DNA of 64,000 nucleotides from positions 2,232,001 to 2,296,000 of the forward strand of contig NZ_CP071597.1 of assembly GCF_017357405.1 (NCBI RefSeq), given 5' to 3'. The notes beneath the pieces were generated by a model, which was not told the origin of the DNA, did not search any database, and was given only the letters and a program-made list of their open reading frames with translations. The stretch comes from Halomontanus rarus (GTDB lineage Archaea; Halobacteriota; Halobacteria; Halobacteriales; Natrialbaceae). The number at the start of each line of letters is the position of its first letter. Within the stretch, counting starts at the first letter, position 1. Shown in pieces: positions 53,105 through 61,681 of this stretch. A program made the position numbers and the translations under genes.

Positions 53105-54394
53105 ATGACCGAATCCGAGTATCCCCCGATCAGCGAGCAACTGGACGATACCGAAACCGCTCGAGCGGAGGGACGACGAAAGATGGACTGGGCCGCCCAG
53201 CACATGCCCATCTTAGAGCGCGTCGGCGAGGAGTTCGAGGCCGAACAGCCCTTCGAGGGCGAGCGCATCGGCATGGCGATGCACGTCGAGGCCAAGACAG
53301 CTATCCTCGTCGAGACGCTGGCCGACGGCGGCGCGGAAGTCGCTGTCACCGGCTGTAACCCGCTCTCGACCCACGACGACGTCTCGGCGGCGCTCGATAC
53401 CCACGAGAACATCACGAGCTACGCCAAACGCGAGGTCGACGACGAGGAGTACTACGCCGCGATCGAAGCCGTCATCGGCCACGAGCCCACGGTTACCGTC
53501 GACGACGGGATGGACCTCGTCGCTGCGATCCACGAGGACTACCCCGAACTCATCGACTCGATCGTCGGCGGCTGCGAGGAGACCACCACCGGCGTCCACC
53601 GCCTGCGTGCGATGGACGCGGACGGCGCCCTCGAGTACCCCGTCTTCGCGGTCAACGACACCCCGATGAAGCGCCTGTTCGACAACGTCCACGGCACCGG
53701 CGAGTCCTCGCTCGCGTCGATCGCGATGACCACGAACCTCTCGTGGGCCGGCAAGAACGTCGTCGTCGCGGGCTACGGCTACTGCGGGAAAGGCGTCGCG
53801 AAGAAAGCCTCGGGCCAGAACGCGAACGTCATCGTCACCGAAGTCGAGCCCCGACGCGCGCTCGAGGCCCACATGGAAGGCTACGACGTGATGCCGATGG
53901 CCGAGGCCGCCGAGGTCGGCGACGTCTTCCTCACCACGACCGGCAACCGGGACGTGATCGTCCGCGAGCACTTCGAGCGGATGAACGACGGCGTCCTCCT
54001 CGCCAACGCCGGCCACTTCGACATCGAGATCGACCTCGACGCACTGGACGACCTCGCGGTCGACCGGCACGAGGCTCGAGACGGCGTCGAAGCCTACGAA
54101 CTCGAGGACGGCCGACAGCTCAACGTCATCGCCGAGGGGCGACTCGTCAACCTCGCCGCACCGATCTCGCTGGGCCACCCCGTCGAGGTCATGGACCAGT
54201 CGTTCGGCGTGCAGGCGGTCTGCGTACGGGAGATGCTCGAGAACAGCGACGAGTACGAGGCGGGGGTTCACGACGTCCCCGACGAACTGGACAAAGAGAT
54301 CGCCGAGATCAAACTCGAGGCCGAGGGGGTCGCGTTCGACTCCCTGACCGACGTCCAACACGAGTACATGGATTCGTGGGACCACGGGACGTGA
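53105..54394 (+). CDS. ahcY: Adenosylhomocysteinase
   Basis: A 429-residue NAD-dependent enzyme cleaving SAH to adenosine and homocysteine in the methyl cycle. Substrate-side motifs include VAVTGCNPLSTHDDV and EETTTGVHRLRAM; the NAD Rossmann domain has VVAGYGYCGKGVAKKA (about 218-233) and NAGHFDIEID. Length is typical. It works with the metX/metY homocysteine route, and the SAH deaminase gene is upstream. The start is ATG 53105, after an Arg/Ser-rich out-of-family extension. Confidence 0.96.
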   Translation: MTESEYPPISEQLDDTETARAEGRRKMDWAAQHMPILERVGEEFEAEQPFEGERIGMAMHVEAKTAILVETLADGGAEVAVTGCNPLSTHDDVSAALDTHENITSYAKREVDDEEYYAAIEAVIGHEPTVTVDDGMDLVAAIHEDYPELIDSIVGGCEETTTGVHRLRAMDADGALEYPVFAVNDTPMKRLFDNVHGTGESSLASIAMTTNLSWAGKNVVVAGYGYCGKGVAKKASGQNANVIVTEVEPRRALEAHMEGYDVMPMAEAAEVGDVFLTTTGNRDVIVREHFERMNDGVLLANAGHFDIEIDLDALDDLAVDRHEARDGVEAYELEDGRQLNVIAEGRLVNLAAPISLGHPVEVMDQSFGVQAVCVREMLENSDEYEAGVHDVPDELDKEIAEIKLEAEGVAFDSLTDVQHEYMDSWDHGT

Positions 54395-54415
54395 GATCGT
54401 CGGTGAAGCGCTCGG

Positions 54416-55351
54416 CTACGCGCCGTCCCCGTCGCTCGAGCGAGATTCGGACGACGCACCGAGGACGAATACCAGTCCCCCGTCCTCGAGGCCCACGATA
54501 CCGGTTCGGGCGGTGAACGTCGTTCCGTCGGTGCGCCTCCCGACGCATCGACCCGTCCACCGCCAGCCGTCTTCGACCGTCGGGAGCGCCGTCGACCTGA
54601 GGCGGTCGGCCTCCTCGTCGGGATAGACGGTGTGCCAGGGCCGGCCGAGCAGGTCGTCGCGATCGGCCCCGAACTCCGCCGCGAACACCCGATCGACGAG
54701 TTCGAACGTCCCGGCGGGCGTGACGATCGCGACGCCGTTCGGGGCGGTTTCGAGCGCGACTAACGCTCGCCGAGCCAGCGCCGATCGTCGCTGCCGGTCG
54801 ACGATGGCGCGAATTCGACAGCCGAGAAGCGCCATCGTCGTTTCGTCGGCACCTTTCTGTAGAAAGTCGACTCGCCGTGTCGAGCAGAGCTGGGTGAGGA
54901 TCGCCTCGCTACACTCGTCGACGAAGTAGACGACCGGAAGTTCCGGGTCGCGCTCGCGGACGGTTTCGAGCGTCCGGTTCTCGAGTTCGTGTTCGGTTTC
55001 GGTTTCGGTTCCGGTTCCGTCTTCGTTCCTCGTCGGCGCGTTTCCGCTGACCACGCAATCGATCGACTCGATGCGTCTCGTCGACTCCTGAAGCGACGAT
55101 GCCGTCCTGACCTCGAGTCGGTCGTCGTCCTCGAACGCGGCCCGGACGAGGTCGCGGAAGGTTGGGTCGTCGTCGAGATAGCAGACGGTGATCGGGTCGG
55201 AGGTCGGGTTCGGACTCAGTGCTCGACGGCGCGTGGATTCGATCGGGAGTGCGGGGAGACGAGATGGATCGATCCCGTCGACTCGCTGGCGGTGGTCCTC
55301 GGAACGGTCACGAATCGACGTGCCGGACCGTGTCGAATTATCTCCGGTCAT
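54416..55351 (-). CDS. Pseudo-receiver-PAS signalling protein
   Basis: A 311-residue soluble protein with a receiver-like domain (about 50-185) and a PAS domain (about 195-305). The receiver keeps the acidic cluster YLDDDPTFRDLV and the switch lysine in DFLQKGADE, but the phospho-acceptor position reads DCVVSGNAP where relatives have DCVVSDYDMP; Asp is replaced by Gly. A Thr/Glu-rich insert (GTGTETETEHE) interrupts the fold. There is no kinase or DNA-binding domain. ATG 55351 is used; GTG 55384, overlapping the HalOD1 stop (TAGTG), is a good alternative. Confidence 0.75.
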   Translation of the reverse strand: MTGDNSTRSGTSIRDRSEDHRQRVDGIDPSRLPALPIESTRRRALSPNPTSDPITVCYLDDDPTFRDLVRAAFEDDDRLEVRTASSLQESTRRIESIDCVVSGNAPTRNEDGTGTETETEHELENRTLETVRERDPELPVVYFVDECSEAILTQLCSTRRVDFLQKGADETTMALLGCRIRAIVDRQRRSALARRALVALETAPNGVAIVTPAGTFELVDRVFAAEFGADRDDLLGRPWHTVYPDEEADRLRSTALPTVEDGWRWTGRCVGRRTDGTTFTARTGIVGLEDGGLVFVLGASSESRSSDGDGA

Positions 55352-55383
55352 ACCGTCACCAGTGAACGCGTCACTGTCGGTCA

Positions 55384-55662
55384 CTAGCTGCCGGACGCGG
55401 GTTCGTCGACCGAGACGGTTCCGTCCCCCCGAACCGTCACCGTGTAGCCCCTGTACTCGAACCGGATCCATCCGTCGAGTCCGGCACACAGGAGCCGGTC
55501 GAGTGCTTCCGGATCGATCGAGCGGTACAGCGGCGGCTCGAGATCGATCGGATCGGTTCCCGCAGCCTCGGCGACGGCGGTGACGACGCGGATACTAATC
55601 GGGTCGTGCGTTCGGGTGGGTGTTGGTGCGTTCACAGTCGGACAGACGCGAGCGACCGGCAT
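55384..55662 (-). CDS. HalOD1 output-domain protein (92 aa)
   Basis: A 92-residue protein with the haloarchaeal HalOD1 output domain: SIRVVTAVAEAAGTDPIDLE, YRSIDPEALDRLL and the closing beta hairpin FEYRGYTVTVRGDGTVSV. HalOD1 proteins often accompany or fuse to receiver domains. Here the pseudo-receiver-PAS gene follows immediately (32 bases, or overlapping by TAGTG), so the two probably form one operon, divergent from the LOV sensor gene. Its biochemical role is unknown. Confidence 0.85.
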   Translation of the reverse strand: MPVARVCPTVNAPTPTRTHDPISIRVVTAVAEAAGTDPIDLEPPLYRSIDPEALDRLLCAGLDGWIRFEYRGYTVTVRGDGTVSVDEPASGS

Positions 55663-55836
55663 CCGACTGGCCAGTATATGCGTAGTACGACCGCGAAATC
55701 GGGGGTAACGTGTATAGCGTCGCGATCGAAACCGACGGACGGCGCCCTGGCCGATTCCCGCATCCTCGTCACTCGAGCCGGCGGCCACGCGTTTGACCGC
55801 CGTGGAATAATCCCTGTTCAACTCGAACGGGTTAGT

Positions 55837-57501
55837 ATGGCTACCCCCTCGATTCGACGGGCGGGTTCCGAACGGGTGACATCGTTCCGTTCCCTGACGA
55901 TACTGACGGGGATGCTCGCCGCCGTTGCAGTCGCGGTCGTCGTCGCGGCTAGCACGACCGACGCCGCGAGCGCCCTGCCGCCGTGGACCGTTCCGCTCGG
56001 CCTCGTCGGACTGAGCGTCCGGGACGACGACGGGAGCGATCTCGAGCGGGTGACGGCCGAAGTTCGGCGGCTCGCGGCGGGCGACGACGGCGAGGGCGAG
56101 GTCGCGGGCGTGAACGAGAACGCGGACGCAGACGCGGACCTCCCGACCGACCGAGACGACGAGGTCGGAGCGCTCGCCCGAGCGGTCGACCAACTGGGGG
56201 AGACGCTGCGAACGCGCGAGCGACGCACGCTGGAGAGCGAACGATATCGCAAGGAGCTCTACCGGCTCACCTCGAGTCAGGACCTGAGCGACGAGGCGAA
56301 ACGCGAGGCGCTGCTCGAACTCGGGTGCGAGCGTCTGGGGGTCGAAACCGGGTTCGTCGCCCGGATCGACGACTCGACGGGGAGCTTCGAGATTCGGACT
56401 GCCGCTGGCGGTGACTTCGTCCGGGCCGGAATGGAGGCCCCGCTCTCGAACACGATCTGTCGAAAGACGATCACCTCGGACGACATTTTGGGGATTCACG
56501 ACACCGGCGATGGGGAGTGGGGTGCGGACCCGGCCCCCGAGCGGTGGTCGATCGGATGTTACGTGGGCGGAAAGGTTCTGGTCGACGGCGACCTCGTCGG
56601 AACGGTCTGTTTCGTCGACCGGGAGCCCCGCGAGGAGCCGTTCTCCCACGAGGAAAAGGCGTTCGTCGACCTCGTGACTCGGTGGGTGAGTTACGTGAGC
56701 GAACGACGCGAGTACACACAGGACCTCCGACTCGTCGAGCGCGCGATGGATGCCGCGCCGATCGGCATCACGATCACGGACCCCGACCGGGCGGATAACC
56801 CTCTCGTGTACGCGAACGAGGGATTCGAGCGCGTAACCGGGTACGCACCCGAGGAGGCGGTCGGTCGGAACTGTCGGTTCCTGCAGGGCGAGGCGACGGA
56901 TCCGAATCGCGTCGCGAAACTGCGCGCGGCGATCGACGCGGAAGAATCCGTCTCGGTCGAACTCCGCAACTATCGCAGCGACGGGACGCCGTTCTGGAAC
57001 CGGGTGACGGTCGCGCCGGTCGAAGCTGACCGCGAGAGCGACGTCGAACGCGAAACCGGAGACGAAGGCGAAGACGGAAACAACGGCGAAAGCGAGGTCA
57101 CCCACTTCGTCGGCTTTCAAGAGGACGTTACCGAGCGCGTCGAACGCGAGCATGAACTGGAACACTATCGGGAGTACATCGACGACGTCCTCGACGCCGT
57201 CGACGACGTGTTCTACATCCTCGACCGGGACGGAGAACTCGAGCGCTGGAACGAGACGCTCACCGAGGTGACCGGCTACTCGGACGACGAACTCGAGTCG
57301 ATGAACGCCGTCGAATTCTTCGGTGAAGACGACCGGGACGAGCTCGTCGACGCCATCGAAACGGTCCTCGAGACGGGGCGCGTTCGCGTCGACCTGCCGT
57401 ACCTGACCAAGAGCGGGGACGACGTCCCCTACGAGTTCGTCGCCTCCCGTCTCGAGGATATCGATGGCGACCCGATAGTGGTCGTATCGGTCGAGACGTG
57501 A
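55837..57501 (+). CDS. Membrane GAF-LOV-PAS sensor (5' half of a split Bat-like gene)
   Basis: A 554-residue protein: a transmembrane helix (about 20-40), a HAMP-like linker (about 68-135), a GAF domain (about 140-292), a LOV-type PAS (about 298-435) and a second PAS (about 445-554). The LOV core has GRNCRFLQGEATDP with flavin-adduct C346, plus N378, N388 and Q428, so a blue-light flavin photoreceptor is likely. The protein stops abruptly after VVVSV, just where a PAS domain should continue RDVTER. That continuation is found in the overlapping frame (next gene, GTGA overlap), pointing to a one-base frameshift. The start is ATG 55837. Confidence 0.82.
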   Translation: MATPSIRRAGSERVTSFRSLTILTGMLAAVAVAVVVAASTTDAASALPPWTVPLGLVGLSVRDDDGSDLERVTAEVRRLAAGDDGEGEVAGVNENADADADLPTDRDDEVGALARAVDQLGETLRTRERRTLESERYRKELYRLTSSQDLSDEAKREALLELGCERLGVETGFVARIDDSTGSFEIRTAAGGDFVRAGMEAPLSNTICRKTITSDDILGIHDTGDGEWGADPAPERWSIGCYVGGKVLVDGDLVGTVCFVDREPREEPFSHEEKAFVDLVTRWVSYVSERREYTQDLRLVERAMDAAPIGITITDPDRADNPLVYANEGFERVTGYAPEEAVGRNCRFLQGEATDPNRVAKLRAAIDAEESVSVELRNYRSDGTPFWNRVTVAPVEADRESDVERETGDEGEDGNNGESEVTHFVGFQEDVTERVEREHELEHYREYIDDVLDAVDDVFYILDRDGELERWNETLTEVTGYSDDELESMNAVEFFGEDDRDELVDAIETVLETGRVRVDLPYLTKSGDDVPYEFVASRLEDIDGDPIVVVSVET

Positions 57502-59765
57502 CCGAACGGACACGGTACGAACGGGAACTCGAACGGACGGCCGACCTGCTCGAGCGAATCCAGGCGATGGCGGACATCGGCGGGTTCGAACTCGACGTGC
57601 GGTCCGAGCCGCCCGACTCGATCTGGACCGAGGAACTCTATCGCGTCCACGACCTGCCCCGTGACGCGGACCTCGACCTCGAGACGGTCCTCGAGTGCTA
57701 TCACCCCGACGATCGCCAGCGGGTGCGCCAGCGACTCGAGCGTGCGCTCGAAACCGAGACGAGCTACGACTTCGAAGCGCGACTGCTCACTCGAGTCGGC
57801 GAGACGCGTTGGGTGCGAGCCATGGGCGAGCCGATCCACGAGGACGGACGGCTCGTCAAATACCGCGGCTCGATACAGGACATCACGGCCCAGAAAGAAC
57901 GGGAGCTGGCGCTCAGTTCACTCCACGAGGCCACTCGCGACTTGCTCCACGCTGAGACCGAACCCGACGTCGCCGAACTGGTCGTCGACGCCGCCGCCGA
58001 CGTCCTCGACGTCTCCGGTATCGGACTCTACCTGCTCGACACAGCGACGAACGCGCTCGAACCGGCCGCAGCCACGTCCGGATTCATCGGCGGATCCGAT
58101 GGAACTGACGACCCATCCGGCGCTGACGACACGGGCGAACCCGACGTGCCCTCGATCGCCGTCGGCGACCGTGACTCCGCCCTCTGGAACACGTTCGTCG
58201 CGGGAAGCCAGACCGTCTTCGACGACCTCGAGATCGGCGGTCGGTCCGTCGATACCGACGGTGAACGACGGTCGTCGGGCCAGTCGGTCGACGCCGACGA
58301 CGTCGAGGGGCAGAGCGGTCTGGCCGTCCCGATCGACGACCACGGCGTGTTCGTCGTCGTCACACCGCCGTCGACGATCGACGGCGAGATGCGGCGATTG
58401 GTCGAGACGCTCGTCGCGACGGCGACGGCCGCGTTCGACCGCCTCGAGAGCGAAGCGAGCCTGCGAGAACGGGACCTCGAACTGCAGGAACGAAACCGCC
58501 GTCTGAGAGGACAGATCCAGATCAACGAGATCATCCGAACGATCGATCGGTCGCTCGTCGAGGCCACCAGTCGAGCGGAGATCGAGCAAACCGTCTGCGA
58601 TCGACTGGCCGCGACCGAAGAGGTCGCGTTCGCCTGGATCGGCGCTCCCGACGTGAGCGAAACCGAACTCGTCCCGCGAGCGTGGGCCGGCGCCGGCCCG
58701 GAGTATCTGGACGAGATCTCGCTCGACGCGACCGCCGCCGGCGGTTCGGAACCCGCCGTCAGCACCGTCCGAACGGAACGGCCGACGGTCGTCGCGAACG
58801 TCCTCGAGGACCTGCAAACCGACGCCTGGCGAACGGCCGCGCTCGCTCGAGGCTTCGTCTCCTGTCTCAGCGTTCCGCTCGCCGTCGACGATTACTCCTA
58901 CGGCGTTCTCACGGTGTACGCGACGGAGTCGGAGACGTTCGGAGACCTCGAGCGAACGGTGTTCGCGGAACTGGGAGAGAGCATCGCGAACGCGATTACC
59001 GCCGTGAATACCCGACAGGCGCTCCACGCCGATACCCACCTCGAACTCGAACTCGAATTCGACAGTTCGGAGACATTTCTCGGCCGTCTCGCCCGAAAAA
59101 CCGGCTGTCGCGTCACGTACGATGGACTGGCGACGCATTCGGCCGACGAAACGCGTCTGTTCTTTACGACGACCGGGTGCGATCCCGACGCCGTCTGCGC
59201 GTTCCTCGAGAATCTCGTCTCCGTTACCGACTGTCGGCTGATCGGGGGGCGTGTGTCCGGAGCAGACGGAGAGGGCGAGAGCGAGGCCGAGGGCGAGAAC
59301 GAGGAATCCGAATACCGCTTCGAAGCGACCGTCTCCGGCCCGACCGTCCCCTCGAGACTCCTCCGATACGGCGCCACGCCGCGAACGATTCGCGCCACCG
59401 AAACGAGGCTCGAGGCGGTCGTCGACCTCCCGACGGACAGCGACGTCCGCGAGCTAGTCGAGGCGCTCGGCGACCGATATCCGTCGGTCGAACTCACCGG
59501 CCGGCGTGACGTCGAACGGGACAGCCAGACCAGACGCGAGGTGACCACCTCGCTGGTCGAACCGCTGACCGACCGGCAACTCGAAGTCCTCAGGACGGCC
59601 TACTTCGCCGGCTTCTTCGACTGGCCCAGAGAGAGCACGGGCGAGGAAGTCGCCGCGATGCTCGGGGTCACGCAACCGACCGTCAACCGACACCTCAGAC
59701 TCGGACAGCGACGGCTCCTCGAGCAGTTGTTCGAGGATGAGTCGGTCGCGGTCCCAAGAGCGTAG
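57498..59765 (+). CDS. Bat-like PAS-GAF-HTH_10 regulator (3' half of a split gene)
   Basis: A 755-residue bacterio-opsin-activator-type regulator. A PAS domain (about 15-135; GGFELDVRSEPPDSIWTEEL, YRGSIQDITAQKE) is followed by a GAF-like domain (about 140-320), a coiled linker and a second GAF domain of the Bat type (about 345-505; AFAWIGAPDVSETELVPRAW). An HTH_10 DNA-binding region ends the protein (LTDRQLEVLRTAYFAGFFDW, TGEEVAAMLGVTQPTVNRHL). Codons just before GTG 57498, in this frame, still read RDVTER, the natural continuation of the upstream gene. Target genes are unknown; no opsin gene is in the window. Confidence 0.85.
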   Translation: MTERTRYERELERTADLLERIQAMADIGGFELDVRSEPPDSIWTEELYRVHDLPRDADLDLETVLECYHPDDRQRVRQRLERALETETSYDFEARLLTRVGETRWVRAMGEPIHEDGRLVKYRGSIQDITAQKERELALSSLHEATRDLLHAETEPDVAELVVDAAADVLDVSGIGLYLLDTATNALEPAAATSGFIGGSDGTDDPSGADDTGEPDVPSIAVGDRDSALWNTFVAGSQTVFDDLEIGGRSVDTDGERRSSGQSVDADDVEGQSGLAVPIDDHGVFVVVTPPSTIDGEMRRLVETLVATATAAFDRLESEASLRERDLELQERNRRLRGQIQINEIIRTIDRSLVEATSRAEIEQTVCDRLAATEEVAFAWIGAPDVSETELVPRAWAGAGPEYLDEISLDATAAGGSEPAVSTVRTERPTVVANVLEDLQTDAWRTAALARGFVSCLSVPLAVDDYSYGVLTVYATESETFGDLERTVFAELGESIANAITAVNTRQALHADTHLELELEFDSSETFLGRLARKTGCRVTYDGLATHSADETRLFFTTTGCDPDAVCAFLENLVSVTDCRLIGGRVSGADGEGESEAEGENEESEYRFEATVSGPTVPSRLLRYGATPRTIRATETRLEAVVDLPTDSDVRELVEALGDRYPSVELTGRRDVERDSQTRREVTTSLVEPLTDRQLEVLRTAYFAGFFDWPRESTGEEVAAMLGVTQPTVNRHLRLGQRRLLEQLFEDESVAVPRA

Positions 59766-59985
59766 GTGTCGGCGTCACTGGCAGTGGTATGCAGGCGTCG
59801 CGGTCGAAGGGTCTCGAGAGCAGCGGTGGTCGGTGTAGGCGTCGCGGTCGCCGGAGCGTCGGTGGGGGTTGCGGTGTTGTTGTCGGTACGGGCATCAGTT
59901 CGCGGTAGCCAGGAGACGTCACGGTCGCCGGTACACCGATCATCGGAGAGGAACGCCCAAGGGGACGGCCCGTGAACGAGACGGT

Positions 59986-60810
59986 ATGGAAACGTCTTCG
60001 CGTCAACGGGCGGACGGCCCGGTTCGTTCGACTCTCGTCGGCATCGGCCTCGCGCTGTTGGGGTTGCTCACCGCGGAGTTCGCAACCCTACCCGCGTTCT
60101 TGCTCGACCCCACGCTCCTCGAATCGCCGGCAGACGCGTCGAATACGGCGATAGTTGCCCTGTTGACGCTGAACTTCCTCGGCTTCTTCGTCGCCGGCGG
60201 TCTGTATCTCTGGTGGACGGACCGAAGTTGGGACTGGCTCGACCTCGACGTCCCATCGTGGCGCGGCTGGCGCTACGTCCTCGTCGGAATTTTCGGCAGC
60301 ATCGTGTTCGTGATGGCCGTCAACGTCGTTGCGACGGCGTTCGACCTCCCCTCCTCGGAAAATCAGGTGATGACGCTGATCGGAGACGATCCGAACATGG
60401 TGCTGGTGATGATCGTCATCGTGTTCCTGCTGAACGCCCCCGCGGAGGAGTTTCTGTTCCGAAACGTCATCCAGAAGCGCCTGTACGCCGCGTTCGGCCG
60501 TATGAACGCGGTCATCGTCGCGAGCGCCATCTTCGCACTGGTCCACATCCCCTCCTACGCGCTGGTTTCCGACGGCAGCTTCGCCCCGGCGGGAGCGATC
60601 GGCGTCTCGCTCGCCGTCGTCTTCGGCGGGTCGATCATCTTCGGCACCCTCTACGCGAAAACCGACAACCTCTTCGTCCCGATCGCAGCCCACGCCGCGT
60701 TCAACGCCGTCCAGTTCGGAGTCCTCTACCTCGTGCTTCGCTTCGCACCCGAAGAACTCGAGACCGCGACGGCCGCGGTCGTCGAGTTCGCTCCGGTACT
60801 CCCGTTCTAG
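59986..60810 (+). CDS. CPBP-family intramembrane metalloprotease
   Basis: A 274-residue membrane protein with about seven helices and the CPBP (Abi/Rce1-like) motifs: [14 protein letters not shown] (glutamate pair and Arg, about 151-164), the first His in [11 protein letters not shown] and the second in [12 protein letters not shown]. The family contains prenyl-protein proteases and bacteriocin-immunity proteins. The substrate is unknown. ATG 59986 removes an Arg-rich leader. The gene is followed by an extremely C-rich spacer and hjc. Confidence 0.85.
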   Translation: METSSRQRADGPVRSTLVGIGLALLGLLTAEFATLPAFLLDPTLLESPADASNTAIVALLTLNFLGFFVAGGLYLWWTDRSWDWLDLDVPSWRGWRYVLVGIFGSIVFVMAVNVVATAFDLPSSENQVMTLIGDDPNMVLVMIVIVFLLNAPAEEFLFRNVIQKRLYAAFGRMNAVIVASAIFALVHIPSYALVSDGSFAPAGAIGVSLAVVFGGSIIFGTLYAKTDNLFVPIAAHAAFNAVQFGVLYLVLRFAPEELETATAAVVEFAPVLPF

Positions 60811-60835
60811 GTGTGACGTTCACTCGCCGCCTTCT

Positions 60836-60879
60836 CCCCCTTACCCTCATCCCCACCCCCACCCCACCTCACCCCACCC
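60836..60879 (-). repeat. G-run tract with G-quadruplex potential
   Basis: The minus strand carries eight runs of three to five G separated by one to six bases, meeting the usual G3+N1-7 pattern several times over. The plus strand (C-rich) would be in the 3' untranslated part of the CPBP mRNA. It lies about 80 bases before the hjc start, just upstream of its TATA box. Confidence 0.6.
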
Positions 60880-60926
60880 TCTCCGCCGCTCCCCTCTCTC
60901 CACCTCGAGGCCCGCGGTTCGCCCCG

Positions 60927-60933
60927 TTTATTA
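60927..60933 (+). promoter_or_regulatory. hjc TATA box
   Basis: TTTATTA lies about 28-30 bases before ATG 60957, predicting a leaderless mRNA. It favours ATG 60957 over the upstream in-frame ATG 60948. Confidence 0.5.
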
Positions 60934-60956
60934 ACACGCCTCGACGAATGACCCGT

Positions 60957-61475
60957 ATGTCCCAAGCGAAGGGTGATCGACGCGAGCGCGAACTCGTCAA
61001 TCTCCTCGACGAGGCCGGGTTCGCCGTCATGCGCGCACCCGCCAGCGGCTCCGCGACCGAACGGGAACTGCCGGACGTCTTGGCTGGCGACGGCGAAACC
61101 TTCTACGCTGTCGAGGCCAAGTCCAGTTCGGGCAAGCCGATCTACCTCACCGGCGAGGAAGTCGAGGCGCTGATCTACTTCTCGCAGAACTTCGGCGCGA
61201 AGCCACGAATCGGCGTCCGCTTCGACCGCGAGGACTGGTACTTCTTCCACCCCGGCGACTTGCACGTGACCGACGGCGGCAACTACCGGGTCAAAAAGGA
61301 GACCGCCGTCGCGGAGGGAACCGACTTCGCGGAGTTCGTCGGCACGTCGAAGAAGGTCACCCTCGACGACCTCGGCGACAGCGGCCCCGATCACGACCCG
61401 AACGTGTTGCGGGTGCTCACGGCCGTCGAACAGGGCGAACTGTCGGTCGACGAAGCCGCAACCATGCTCGAGTAG
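60957..61475 (+). CDS. hjc: Holliday junction resolvase Hjc
   Basis: A 172-residue archaeal resolvase that cleaves four-way DNA junctions. The core (about 1-120) has [20 protein letters not shown] with the first catalytic Glu, then the nuclease motif [20 protein letters not shown] (D..E-x-K). The C-terminus is about 50 residues longer than crenarchaeal Hjc and ends in a small helical motif ([17 protein letters not shown]), which looks like a SHOCT-like element. This extension appears to be a haloarchaeal feature. Confidence 0.93.
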   Translation: MSQAKGDRRERELVNLLDEAGFAVMRAPASGSATERELPDVLAGDGETFYAVEAKSSSGKPIYLTGEEVEALIYFSQNFGAKPRIGVRFDREDWYFFHPGDLHVTDGGNYRVKKETAVAEGTDFAEFVGTSKKVTLDDLGDSGPDHDPNVLRVLTAVEQGELSVDEAATMLE

Positions 61476-61681
61476 CCTATCGCTCGAGGCGCGGTATCGA
61501 CGAGACCGACTCTGCGGGCCGAACTCGAGTGGTTGGAACGGAATCGTACCAACAGAAACGGGTGACACACCCGTCGCACAGTCCGCGGCTCTCGCTCACG
61601 GAGTGCGCCCAAGCGCGCTCCCGTCGTACGATCAGCTGTGCAGTGACGTCCAGTGGCTACGAGAGGTCAGGGCGAGTCGGG

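Noticed and set aside
55384..57513. 709-codon minus-strand frame
   Set aside because: Only its last 92 codons (HalOD1) are real; the rest mirrors the LOV sensor gene.
59766..59975. 69-codon ORF right after the Bat-like gene
   Set aside because: It has an Ala/Val-rich stretch resembling one helix, but an Arg-rich remainder and a GTG start abutting the previous stop; I see no other support.
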